64,000 nucleotides of DNA from CALNYS01 sp942490855. Lineage in GTDB: Bacteria; Planctomycetota; Phycisphaerae; Phycisphaerales; UBA1924. The translations under genes and the position numbers were made by a program. Numbering within the stretch: the stretch's first letter is position 1; each line of letters starts with the position of its first letter. The stretch is taken from the NCBI GenBank assembly GCA_942490855.1, contig CALNYS010000004.1:248001-312000 (forward strand). Reading direction: 5' to 3'. The notes beneath the pieces are model-generated. The model did no database searches, was not told where the DNA came from, and was given only the letters and a program-made list of their open reading frames with translations. Positions 8,474-16,168 of this stretch are shown piece after piece.

Positions 8474-8858
8474 CGTTCTTATTATTGATGACGAGTGGGC
8501 GATCGCGCTGGCGCTCGGCGCCCGGCTCACGGACCGCGGGTTCAAGGTGCGCACCGCGCGCGACGGGCACGCCGGTTTGAAGGCGGCGAAAGAGGCCCGC
8601 CCGGACGCGATCCTTCTCGATCTGCGCATGCCCGACATCGACGGCTTCGAGGTGCAACGCCGCCTCAACGCCGACGCCGACCTCGCGAGCATCCCGGTGA
8701 TCTTCCTCAGCGCGAACGTGCTCGACTCGGCGAAGCAGCAAGCGTGCGGCGCCGGAGCCGCGGGGTTCTTCGCGAAGCCGTACCAGTCAGACGAGATCGT
8801 CGCGGCGCTCAACCAGGCGATCAGCGGCGCGGCGATGCCGGCCGAGAAGGCGGCGTGA
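8463..8858 (+). CDS. Stand-alone response regulator receiver protein (first of three)
   Basis: 131 aa, a single receiver domain with no output domain. Acidic pocket IIDDE, phospho-acceptor Asp53 in LLDLRMP, Ser in FLSAN, conserved Lys in FAKPY. It overlaps the end of the kinase's displaced C-terminal frame by 11 nt and the next receiver by 4 nt. A CheY-like phospho-relay or shuttle role downstream of the histidine kinase is the likely job. Confidence 0.92.
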   Translation: MPHDVLIIDDEWAIALALGARLTDRGFKVRTARDGHAGLKAAKEARPDAILLDLRMPDIDGFEVQRRLNADADLASIPVIFLSANVLDSAKQQACGAGAAGFFAKPYQSDEIVAALNQAISGAAMPAEKAA

Positions 8859-9277
8859 GCCCCGACCCGGTTCAACTATCCGTGCTGGTCGTCGATAACG
8901 ACCCGTCGCTCCTCGCGTTGATCGCCGCGCAGCTGCGAAACAGCGGGTTCAGCTGCACGAGCGCACGCTCGGGGAGCGAAGGGGCACGGCGGTTCGAAAT
9001 CGCCCGACCCGACCTGGTGATCACCGACCTCAACATGCCCGACGGCGACGGGGAGACCCTCGTCCGCTACATCCGCACGCACGCCGAGACGCCCATCATC
9101 CTGATCAGCGCCTACCCCAACGGGAAGCAGACCATCACCCGCCACACGAACACGCGGTTCCTGCGCAAGCCGTTCGAGAGCCGGGAACTGATCGATCTCG
9201 TGTCCCACACGCTGACCGAGGCGACGCCTCAGGCCGCCCGCACGGCGCACGCTCCCGAAGACACCTCCCTCGTTTGA
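8855..9277 (+). CDS. Stand-alone response regulator receiver protein (second of three)
   Basis: 140 aa from the GTG at 8855, whose GTGA overlaps the stop of the preceding receiver. The receiver domain begins LSVLVVDNDPSLL; phospho-acceptor Asp58 is in VITDLNMPDGDGE and the conserved Lys in FLRKPF. No DNA-binding or enzymatic output is present. The start codon falls inside the neighbour, so initiation is probably by re-initiation. Confidence 0.88.
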   Translation: MSPDPVQLSVLVVDNDPSLLALIAAQLRNSGFSCTSARSGSEGARRFEIARPDLVITDLNMPDGDGETLVRYIRTHAETPIILISAYPNGKQTITRHTNTRFLRKPFESRELIDLVSHTLTEATPQAARTAHAPEDTSLV

Positions 9278-9288
9278 AAGGCCCGACC

Positions 9289-9678
9289 GTGGCACACACA
9301 CTTCTCATCGCCGACGACGACCAGCACCATCTCACCGCTATCCAGGTGCGCCTGCGCGCCGAGGGGTACGAGGTCGTGACCGCGACGGACTCCTACCAGG
9401 CCCTCCACCAGGCGCAGGCCGTCAAGCCCGACGCGCTGATCCTCGACATCAACATGCCCGCCGGCGACGGCTTCACGGTGCAGGAACGCCTCGGACGCAT
9501 GGAGGGGTTCGAAGACGTCCCCGTCATCTACCTCACCGGCGAAAACTCCGAGCGGGTCAAAGAGATCGCCAGAACGCAGAACGCGTTCGCGCTGCTCTTT
9601 AAGCCCTACGAGAACGACGAGCTGCTCGACACCATCAGCAAGGCGCTGGAGTCGAAGACCTCCACCCAAGCGGCCTGA
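9289..9678 (+). CDS. Stand-alone response regulator receiver protein (third of three)
   Basis: 129 aa. I chose GTG 9289 because GAAAGG lies 7 nt upstream and the protein then begins VAHTLLIADDDQHH; a TTG at 9274 in the same frame is possible. Phospho-acceptor Asp53 is in LILDINMPAGDG, with YLTGE and LFKPYE at the expected places. It closes the histidine kinase cluster. Confidence 0.9.
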   Translation: MAHTLLIADDDQHHLTAIQVRLRAEGYEVVTATDSYQALHQAQAVKPDALILDINMPAGDGFTVQERLGRMEGFEDVPVIYLTGENSERVKEIARTQNAFALLFKPYENDELLDTISKALESKTSTQAA

Positions 9679-9803
9679 GCCCGCCCCGCCCGCGTGCGCG
9701 CAGGGCGAGCCCGTGAGGCTTGGAAACACGTGTGCGTTGTGTTGGGGCGCCCGCGTGGTGCGTGGCGTACCGCTCACTCATTTCTGAGAGCAGATGATCG
9801 AAG

Positions 9804-9877
<74 letters not shown>

Positions 9878-9979
9878 GTCGTCGGCGATCGCCGAGTCCG
9901 GCCACGCAGAGTAAATCGGGCCCGCCGCAACGTCAAACCATACCCCTAGGATGCCTCCCCGCCACAGGAGGAGTCCCCC

Positions 9980-10369
9980 ATGCGCCCCCATACCCGTGTC
10001 CTCGCCCTCGCCCTGCTCGCCGCCCCCCTCCCCGCCTGCGTGGTGGAGGAGATCAACGAGGGCATCGCCGCCTCGAACCAGAACGTCGAGCGCACCAACG
10101 CGGACCTCGTGGTCGTCACGACCCGGATGGGCTCGATCGACAGCGAGCTCACGAAGATCAACAGCGAGCTCGCCACGATCAACCAGCAGCTCGCGGTGCT
10201 GGTGAGCATCGACGAGTCGCTCAAGAAGCTTGACGCCCACCTCGCCTCGCTGCGCAAGACGATCAGCAACATCGACAGCACGATCCCCTTCCTCAAGCTC
10301 TCGTCCGACGACGACGCCAGCGAAGAAGACGAGACGACCACGCCGGCGCCCGAGGGCACGCCGGAGTAA
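9980..10369 (+). CDS. Small coiled-coil lipoprotein
   Basis: 129 aa. Signal peptide with a lipobox ending LPAC (Cys at about residue 20). Residues ~25-110 form a long heptad-repeat helix (IDSELTKINSELATINQQL, SIDESLKKLDAHLASL), and the tail is acidic and Pro/Thr-rich. AGGAGG lies 10 nt before the ATG, and a possible -10 box TAGGAT is at 9947-9952. The architecture resembles an Lpp-like envelope spacer, but there is no terminal Lys and no sequence similarity I recognise, so the function is unknown. It converges on trpS with a zero-base gap. Confidence 0.8.
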   Translation: MRPHTRVLALALLAAPLPACVVEEINEGIAASNQNVERTNADLVVVTTRMGSIDSELTKINSELATINQQLAVLVSIDESLKKLDAHLASLRKTISNIDSTIPFLKLSSDDDASEEDETTTPAPEGTPE

Positions 10370-11440
10370 TCAGCCCAGCGTGCGCCGGTAGAAGTCGAGC
10401 CCCATCGCTTCCTTGGCGCGCCACAGCGTCTCTTCCGCTGTGGCGTTCGCGCGCTTCGTGCCCTCGCGGATGATGTCGATCACCAGGTCGTCCCCGCCCG
10501 GCGCGTCGTACACCTCGCGTCGCGCGCGCATCGGGTCGAGCATCGCGTTGATCGCCGCGCCAAGCTCCTGCTTGACCTCGCCGTCGCCGATGTCGGCGCC
10601 CTTCTCGTAGCGTTCCTTTAGATCCGCAACGCGCGCCGCGTCATCCATGAACGCGTCCACGAACTGGAAGAGCGCGTTGGACGTGTCGCCCGGTTCCGTG
10701 GGCGACTGGCGCCCGGTAAAGACCTTGTTGACCTTCTTCTGCACCTGCTTGGGCGTGTCGCTCAGGAAGATCGCGTTGTTGAGCGACTTGCTCATCTTGT
10801 TCACGCCGTCGGTCCCGATCAGCCGCGACACGCGCCCCACCATCGCCTCGGGGATCGGGAAGACCGCGCCCGCCGCGACGTAATCAGCGTCTTCCGTCTT
10901 CGGGTCGACGCCGCAGTAGATCTGATTGAACCGGCGCGCCGCCTCCCGGCACAGCTCGATGTGCGGGATCTGATCCTCGCCAACCGGGATGTACTTCGGC
11001 GTGAACGCGAGGATGTCCGCGATCTGCCCGACCGCGTACATCAGGAACCCGAAGCTGTACGAGTCGCCCAGCCCCTTCACCTCGATCTCCGTCTTGATCG
11101 TCGGGTTGCGCATCAGCCGCCCGTACCCCGTGAGCATCGCAAAGAACCACGTCATCTCGCTGATCGCGGGGACCTCTGTCTGGAGCACCACGCACGAGCG
11201 CTCGGGGTCGATGCCCGCCGCCAGCCAGTCCTTGACGATCTCGATGGTGTCCTGGCGGATCTCCGCCGGCTTCTCGGCCCGCGTCGTGAACGCGTGCATG
11301 TTCGCGAGCAGGAAGTAGCACTCGTACTCGTCCTGCATGTTCACGCGGTTCTCGAGGCTGCCCACCCAGTGCCCGAGGTGCAGGCGCCCGGTGGGCGTGT
11401 CGCCGGTCAGAACCCGCTCGCGTTTGGTCGTGTCGCTCAT
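10370..11440 (-). CDS. trpS: Tryptophan-tRNA ligase
   Basis: 356 aa. Class I aminoacyl-tRNA synthetase that charges tRNA-Trp. HIGH-type motif TPTGRLHLGHWVG near the N-terminus, KMSKS motif NKMSKSLNNAI in the middle, and family regions VGEDQIPHIELCREAARRFN and MYAVGQIADILAF. The length is normal for bacterial TrpS. ATG 11440 begins MSDTTKRERVL. The gene lies 20 nt after the CAAX protease gene on the same strand; a TACGGT box at 11450-11455 could give it its own promoter. Confidence 0.97.
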   Translation of the reverse strand: MSDTTKRERVLTGDTPTGRLHLGHWVGSLENRVNMQDEYECYFLLANMHAFTTRAEKPAEIRQDTIEIVKDWLAAGIDPERSCVVLQTEVPAISEMTWFFAMLTGYGRLMRNPTIKTEIEVKGLGDSYSFGFLMYAVGQIADILAFTPKYIPVGEDQIPHIELCREAARRFNQIYCGVDPKTEDADYVAAGAVFPIPEAMVGRVSRLIGTDGVNKMSKSLNNAIFLSDTPKQVQKKVNKVFTGRQSPTEPGDTSNALFQFVDAFMDDAARVADLKERYEKGADIGDGEVKQELGAAINAMLDPMRARREVYDAPGGDDLVIDIIREGTKRANATAEETLWRAKEAMGLDFYRRTLG

Positions 11441-11460
11441 AGGGCGGACACCGTACCGCG

Positions 11461-12348
11461 TCAGACGCCCGACGCCCACAGGTTGAACGCGTTGAAGCAC
11501 GCGTGCGCCACGATCGGCGCCCCCAGCCGCCCCGTCCGCTCGTACGAGAGCCCGAGAACCACCGACAGCACAAACAGCGCCGGCATCATCTGGACATCCA
11601 GGACGCTCGCGTGCACCAGCAGGAACGCACCGCTCGCCACCAGCACCCCGCCCGCCGGCCCCAGCCCCGCCCGCGACAGCCCCGTCTGCAGCAGCCCGCG
11701 GAAGATCAGTTCCTCCCCCACCGGCGCCGCCACGATCACCGCCAGCGCCGTCAGCGCCCACACCGCCGTCGAGTCGTTGTTCGCCAGCTGACGCAGCGTC
11801 TCGTGCGTGAGCGGGTCGCCGCCCCCCGCCATCGCCGCCCCCTTCAGCGCCGCCACGCTCACGAGCGGGAGCGCCGCGAGGCAGACCAGCGCGCCGATCC
11901 AGCTGTCGCCCCAGCTCGCTGTCAGCCCCGACGGGCGCGCAACCGACGCCTTGGGCGTAATCACCGAGAACGCCCCCGCCGTCGCGACGATGGCGCCGAT
12001 CGCCCCGAAGATCGTCGCGACGGACGTCGTCTCCAACCCCTCGCCTAGCACCGCCCCCAGGAGCGTGAGCCCGAGCCCCGCCCCGACGGCCTGCCCGAAG
12101 AACGCCGCGACCGCGACCAAGAGCCAGCCGACCGCGGGCAGCCCCGCCGCGTCCCTCGCCGGTCGCCGAGCGCCGCGGTCAAACCAGCCGACAGCCCAGA
12201 GCGCCGCGAGCGACCCGAGCGCGAGCCCCCCCCACGCCGCGAGCGCAACCGGCCCAGAAACAGTCGCCTCGGACGCGTACGCCTCTACCGACGCCTCCTC
12301 CTGGGCCAGTACACTCGGAACGCAACAAAGGAACGCAAGAGCCGCCAT
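11461..12348 (-). CDS. CPBP-family (CAAX/Abi) intramembrane metalloprotease-like protein
   Basis: 295 aa. Signal peptide-like start MAALAFLCCVPSVLA, then about eight membrane segments. The three CPBP motifs are present: EELIFRGLL (Glu212-Glu213 and Arg), a His in FLLVHASVLD, and AHACFNAFN near the C-terminus. These are the catalytic residues of the family of intramembrane glutamic/metallo-peptidases. The physiological substrate is unknown. The start codon (12346-12348, complement) overlaps the trpC start on the other strand by two bases, so its promoter must lie within trpC. No clear ribosome binding site is visible. Confidence 0.88.
   Translation of the reverse strand: MAALAFLCCVPSVLAQEEASVEAYASEATVSGPVALAAWGGLALGSLAALWAVGWFDRGARRPARDAAGLPAVGWLLVAVAAFFGQAVGAGLGLTLLGAVLGEGLETTSVATIFGAIGAIVATAGAFSVITPKASVARPSGLTASWGDSWIGALVCLAALPLVSVAALKGAAMAGGGDPLTHETLRQLANNDSTAVWALTALAVIVAAPVGEELIFRGLLQTGLSRAGLGPAGGVLVASGAFLLVHASVLDVQMMPALFVLSVVLGLSYERTGRLGAPIVAHACFNAFNLWASGV
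12310..12315 (+). promoter_or_regulatory. Probable -10 element of trpC
   Basis: TACACT, 31 nt before the trpC ATG and inside the first codons of the divergent protease gene. The same hexamer precedes the genes at 36424, 37940 and 52192. Confidence 0.45.
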
Positions 12349-13192
12349 GCCCGACGCCAACGACACCCCGCCCGTGCTCGCCGAGATCGTCGAGGCCAAG
12401 CGCGCCGAGATCATCGCCCGCAAAGCCGAGCGTCCGCTCGAAGCGCTCGAAGAACTCATCTCTGAACTCGGACGACCGCGCAACTTCTTCAAGGCCGTCA
12501 CCCAGCCCGGGAAGAACCGCCACACCGCCGTCATCGCCGAGATCAAGCGCAAGAGCCCCTCCGCGGGCTGGATCCGTCCCGAGTACGAACACGACTTCGA
12601 CCCGGTCCGGGTCGCGCGAAGCTACCACGCCGCCGGGGCCCACGCCCTCTCCTGCCTCACCGACGGGCCCTACTTCGCCGGCGACCTCGCCTACATCCAC
12701 CAGATCCGCGACGCCGTCCCGCTCCCCGTCCTGCGCAAGGACTTCATCCTCGACGCCTACCAGGTCTACGAGGCCCGGGCCTTCGGCGCCGACGCCATCC
12801 TCCTCATCGCCGAGTGCCTCAGCGAGGGCCAGCTCCTCGACCTCATGATCCTCGCCCACGAGCTCCAGCTCACCACGCTCGTCGAGGTCCACGACATGGA
12901 GAACCTCCTGCGCGTGCGCCCCCACGTCAGCTTCCCCGCGCGCAGCTACATGCTCCTGGGCATCAACAACCGCGACCTCACATCCATGACCACCGACGTC
13001 GCTCACACCCTCCGCCTCGTGGATATGGTCGAAGACCGTCGCATCCTCGTGAGCGAGTCAGGCATCCGGACCCACGACGACCTCAAACGCCTCGCCAAAG
13101 AAGACGTCCGCATCGTTCTCGTCGGCGAGTCGCTTATGAGAGAGGAAGACCCCGGCGCCGGGCTCCTCAAGATCACCCAACCGGGGGGCTAG
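12347..13192 (+). CDS. trpC: Indole-3-glycerol phosphate synthase
   Basis: 281 aa TIM-barrel enzyme of tryptophan biosynthesis (CdRP to indole-glycerol phosphate). Signature pieces: AEIKRKSPSAGWI with the catalytic Lys, LSCLTDGPYFAGDLAYI, LPVLRKDFILDAYQVYEARA, ADAILLIAECL, LGINNRDL, and the C-terminal phosphate site VSESGIRTHDDL / VLVGESLMREEDP. It is a monofunctional version, not fused to TrpF. The rest of the trp pathway is not in the window; trpS is two genes away on the other strand. Confidence 0.96.
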   Translation: MPDANDTPPVLAEIVEAKRAEIIARKAERPLEALEELISELGRPRNFFKAVTQPGKNRHTAVIAEIKRKSPSAGWIRPEYEHDFDPVRVARSYHAAGAHALSCLTDGPYFAGDLAYIHQIRDAVPLPVLRKDFILDAYQVYEARAFGADAILLIAECLSEGQLLDLMILAHELQLTTLVEVHDMENLLRVRPHVSFPARSYMLLGINNRDLTSMTTDVAHTLRLVDMVEDRRILVSESGIRTHDDLKRLAKEDVRIVLVGESLMREEDPGAGLLKITQPGG

Positions 13193-13239
13193 CCGCCCGT
13201 ATTTTTGACAAGCAATCGCTAGAATAAGAAGTAATGTAA

Positions 13240-13268
13240 TTGTGTTTCTAATGACAAAATCGTATCGT
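13240..13268 (+). promoter_or_regulatory. Promoter of the DUF1573 operon, apparently leaderless
   Basis: TTGTGT (13240-13245), 17-nt spacer, TATCGT (13263-13268), then TTATAA and the ATG at 13275. The -10 box ends 6 nt before the start codon and there is no Shine-Dalgarno, so transcription should begin at or near the ATG. The surrounding 80 bases are strikingly AT-rich for this genome. Confidence 0.6.
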
Positions 13269-13274
13269 TTATAA

Positions 13275-14063
13275 ATGGCACGGCTTCGCTCGTTCGCCAT
13301 CCTGCTGCTCAGCGCCGCGATAGCCGCGACCGTTGCAGGGATCGCTCTTCGCGACAACGCGCCGCCCCACGCGACTCTCCTCGACTTGAGCAGCCCAGAA
13401 GTGATCGACGTCGGGCTCCGTCGATACGGCGAAGACGCGCCCTATCTCATACCGCTTCAAAACACGAACGAATCAGCCCCGTTGCGAATCGATTCTCTTA
13501 CCAGTTCCTGCAGCTGCACAACAACAAATCAAGCGCCGTTCGAGATCGCCGCGGGCGAAGCGCACGAACTCCGCGGCGTCTTCTCGCTCCGCGAGACCGC
13601 GTACACCCCGGTCGCGAGCACGAGCGCACACGAACCAACCGTCGAGTTCGCCGACACCGTCATCCGCCTGCGATCCAACGACCAATCGCGACGCATCACG
13701 ATCCACGCAACGCTCGTCTCCCCCCTGGTTCCAGACACACCAACCGACGAAGCCCACGCCGCCTACTCGCTTCATCCGATGTATCACGACTATGTAAGCA
13801 ATGTCGCGTTCTTTAGTGCTGGCGGGGCCGACCCGTTGCCGATGCAAACCACCACGAGCACTCGTGGCTACCCGATCTACCTCATCACCACCCCGCCGAA
13901 CGCCACGGCCCTCGAGTCTGTCATCGAGTTGCGCCCAAGCAACGCCCACACCGGACCCGGACACCGACTCGTTCAATCGCTCGCGCTCGCTCGCACAGAA
14001 CAACCGGGCGCCCATCCCGATCTGTCACGAAACCATGTATCTCGTAGAAAGGACCAGCCATGA
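13275..14063 (+). CDS. Exported DUF1573-like protein
   Basis: 262 aa. N-terminal signal/anchor (LRSFAILLLSAAIAATVAGIA). Residues ~40-160 match the DUF1573 pattern: 'IDVGLRRYGE', then LRIDSLTSSCSCTTTN with the Cys-x-Cys typical of the family, then an immunoglobulin-like strand set ending VIRLRSNDQSRRITIHATLV. The second half (~165-262) is not recognised. First gene of a four-gene operon; its stop overlaps the next start (ATGA). Codon use and base composition look less G+C-rich than the flanks, a hint of separate ancestry. DUF1573 proteins are exported and of unknown biochemical function. Confidence 0.78.
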   Translation: MARLRSFAILLLSAAIAATVAGIALRDNAPPHATLLDLSSPEVIDVGLRRYGEDAPYLIPLQNTNESAPLRIDSLTSSCSCTTTNQAPFEIAAGEAHELRGVFSLRETAYTPVASTSAHEPTVEFADTVIRLRSNDQSRRITIHATLVSPLVPDTPTDEAHAAYSLHPMYHDYVSNVAFFSAGGADPLPMQTTTSTRGYPIYLITTPPNATALESVIELRPSNAHTGPGHRLVQSLALARTEQPGAHPDLSRNHVSRRKDQP

Positions 14064-14260
14064 AATGCTCGTGCTCACTCGCCATCCCGATGCTCGCGGG
14101 GGCGCTCTTTGGAATCGCGGCTGCAACGTTCGCCGACTCTCCGATCGACGACCCGAACGAACACCCGAGCAACCTCTGCAAGGATGTGTGCCAGAAGGCA
14201 TGCGACACCGGCGTCGAGCACTGCACGTGCAACGCGGGCAGCGACTGCGTCGAGTTTTGA
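14060..14260 (+). CDS. Tiny exported six-cysteine peptide
   Basis: 66 aa. Signal peptide MKCSCSLAIPMLAGALFGIAAATFA, cleaved probably after TFA, leaving a ~41-residue mature peptide. Six cysteines are packed into its last 28 residues (NLCKDVCQKAC, HCTCNAGSDCVEF). The start overlaps the DUF1573 stop by 4 nt, with GAAAGGA 7 nt upstream, so it is genuinely translated in the operon. The cysteine spacing suggests three disulfides or a small metal site. It matches no family I know by name; small exported Cys-containing peptides next to DUF1573 genes are reported in Bacteroidetes (NVEALA type), but the sequence is not evidently homologous. Confidence 0.75.
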   Translation: MKCSCSLAIPMLAGALFGIAAATFADSPIDDPNEHPSNLCKDVCQKACDTGVEHCTCNAGSDCVEF

Positions 14261-14320
14261 GCGCCCGCACGACGCGGCGCGCCGGGTAGCACCGGCGAAG
14301 CCGCATTGGAGATCCCAGCC

Positions 14321-15301
14321 ATGACGACTCGAATCGCACTGACAGTGCCCATCGTTCTCGTTTCCGGGCTCGTCCTTGCCGCGATTGTATTTATCGCCCC
14401 CGACCACATCACCGCCCCCCCTCTCACGCCTTCGAGCGCAACATCAAACAACAAGTACACGTCGCCCTCCGGCACGGCGTACCCGGCCAGATACACGCCG
14501 CAGAACGTCCGCTCCAAGATGTACATCTGGGAGCTAGACGGCGCCAAGCTCGAAGACATGGACGAAGACGTCCAGACCCGCGCGCAGCTCGACACGAAGT
14601 GGGAAAGAGACACGTCGTTCATGAGCCTCGCGCTTCCGCCCGACGAGCTTGTCTACCGCTGGCGACAGAATGTGCACGACCCGCATAACGTTCTCGACGA
14701 GAACGAAAAGCAACGCTTCCTGACCCACATCGCCGAGCACGCCATCGCCCGCTCGATGCCAACGCCGATGCGATACCAGCAGCTTGTGGAATCAGACCCG
14801 CACCTCGAATGGAACACAGACCTCTCCGACGTCGCCAAGATCCGAATCTTCTATGATTTCTTCTTAGAAAGACCCGCCGACTACAGCGCGCCCACGCAGA
14901 GCATCCTCGCCGAGGTCTGGAACGGCCTCCGGGAGCACGACCACCTGTACGACGAAGTCGGCTACGGCCCGAACGGCGCCATCTTCATCGCGAAGCGAAT
15001 CCGCTCAGCCAGCCTGCTGCGAACGATGTTCCACGGCCCCGACGCGCCGGAAGACAGCACGAACTGGATGACGTCCGCCGCCAGCGCCCCCATGCGCTTT
15101 ACGAACCCAACCCTGCACATCGAGGACGCGATCACCCAGCACGGCTCTGTCGTGGTGCTGCACGCGAGAATCGTCACGCGGCTTCGTGACGGCCGACTCG
15201 GCATCTGGGACCCCACGTGGTACGTGGACCCGGAGACCAACGAACTCGTCGTCGTCAGCATGGGATCCCGAACAGTCACGACGTTCATGACTGTGATGTA
15301 G
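14321..15301 (+). CDS. Membrane-anchored exported protein of unknown function
   Basis: 326 aa from ATG 14321 (GGAG 9 nt upstream). One N-terminal membrane span (IALTVPIVLVSGLVLAAIVFI), then a ~290-residue exported region without recognised motifs; notable pieces are KMYIWELDGAKLEDMDEDV and a C-terminal GRLGIWDPTWYVDPETNELVVV. A similar C-terminal pattern ('GL.I....Y.DPE...') ends the 295-aa protein at 26646-27533, which likewise neighbours a pseudopilin gene. It is followed directly by the pseudopilin-like gene. Function unknown. Confidence 0.8.
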   Translation: MTTRIALTVPIVLVSGLVLAAIVFIAPDHITAPPLTPSSATSNNKYTSPSGTAYPARYTPQNVRSKMYIWELDGAKLEDMDEDVQTRAQLDTKWERDTSFMSLALPPDELVYRWRQNVHDPHNVLDENEKQRFLTHIAEHAIARSMPTPMRYQQLVESDPHLEWNTDLSDVAKIRIFYDFFLERPADYSAPTQSILAEVWNGLREHDHLYDEVGYGPNGAIFIAKRIRSASLLRTMFHGPDAPEDSTNWMTSAASAPMRFTNPTLHIEDAITQHGSVVVLHARIVTRLRDGRLGIWDPTWYVDPETNELVVVSMGSRTVTTFMTVM

Positions 15302-16164
15302 CCATCCCAGCCCCGACGCACAACGCCGCGTTCACGCTTGTCGAAACGCTCGTCGTGATCGCGATTACCGCGATCGTCGTCGCGATCCTTTCGCCTGTCA
15401 TCGCCACCGCGCGCAGCCGCGCCGTTTCCTTGACGTGCACAACCCGCTTGTCGCAGACCCACACCGCCGTCGCGAGCTACGCGGCGAGCCATCGCGGCGA
15501 GCTGCCGACGTTCAAGTACCCCAAGTACGCCGACGGTCTCGCCGAGGCGATCCCGGTCCCCGAATGGCTCGACGAGGGCGGCTGGACCATCCTCCCGTTC
15601 TCAGAAACCACCTTCTGGGCGTATCAGCTCCGCGAGTACATCGTCGACGACCCCGTCGCGCAGTACCGCCTTGCCGTCGAAACCATGAGCTGCCCGTCGG
15701 CGTTCCGCGAGTGGGAGCTCCACGAGGCCCAGCACGCATCGCTCGGCGTCCCCCTCAACGCGATGACGAGCATGCAAAAGAGCTACATGAAGAGCATCGC
15801 CCTCTTCACCGAGCCCGCCGCGTGGTCCGATCGCTCGTCAACTCCGGACGTGAACCGGGTCCAGATCGCGCTCCGCACGACGAGCGTCCGGCGCCCCTCC
15901 GCCAAGGCGCTCCTCATCGAGCGCACGAGCTTCCACGACCACACCCCGATTGACCTGATCCACCGCAGCCCCGCCGCCCGCTACAACGTGCTCGCAGTCG
16001 ACGGGCACGTCAGCACCAAGACGCCGGAAGACGCGACCCAGCCACACGGCTTTCTCGCCGCGGGCACCGGCCTCGAACGCCCGCTCGTGGAGCCCGACCG
16101 CTGGCGCGACGCCGGCATCCCGTTCATCTCCACCCACCGCGGCGCCAACGGGAACGATTGGTGA
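15217..16164 (+). CDS. Pseudopilin-like protein with type IV N-terminal methylation motif; start uncertain
   Basis: The protein core begins AAFTLVETLVVIAITAIVVAIL, a prepilin cleavage/methylation site with the conserved Glu5, followed by a pilin-like helix. The C-terminal half ends near YNVLAVDGHVST, resembling the H-X9-DG signature of planctomycete prepilin-like proteins. The only canonical start in frame is GTG 15217, which overlaps the previous gene by 85 nt and gives an unusually long 38-residue leader. ATC at 15304 would give a normal short leader (MPAPTHNAAFTLVE). Predicted role: a secreted or pseudopilus-associated protein processed by prepilin peptidase. The C-terminal 250 residues are not otherwise recognised. 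Confidence 0.72.
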   Translation: MVRGPGDQRTRRRQHGIPNSHDVHDCDVAIPAPTHNAAFTLVETLVVIAITAIVVAILSPVIATARSRAVSLTCTTRLSQTHTAVASYAASHRGELPTFKYPKYADGLAEAIPVPEWLDEGGWTILPFSETTFWAYQLREYIVDDPVAQYRLAVETMSCPSAFREWELHEAQHASLGVPLNAMTSMQKSYMKSIALFTEPAAWSDRSSTPDVNRVQIALRTTSVRRPSAKALLIERTSFHDHTPIDLIHRSPAARYNVLAVDGHVSTKTPEDATQPHGFLAAGTGLERPLVEPDRWRDAGIPFISTHRGANGNDW

Positions 16165-16168
16165 CGAC

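Noticed and set aside
9679..9803. Terminator after the third receiver gene
   Set aside because: GC-rich palindromes are present but none has both a stable stem and a T-tract on the plus strand.
13205..13225. TTGACA followed by TAGAAT as a sigma-70 promoter of the DUF1573 operon
   Set aside because: The spacer is only 9 nt, too short for sigma-70; the TTGTGT-17-TATCGT pair next to the ATG fits better.
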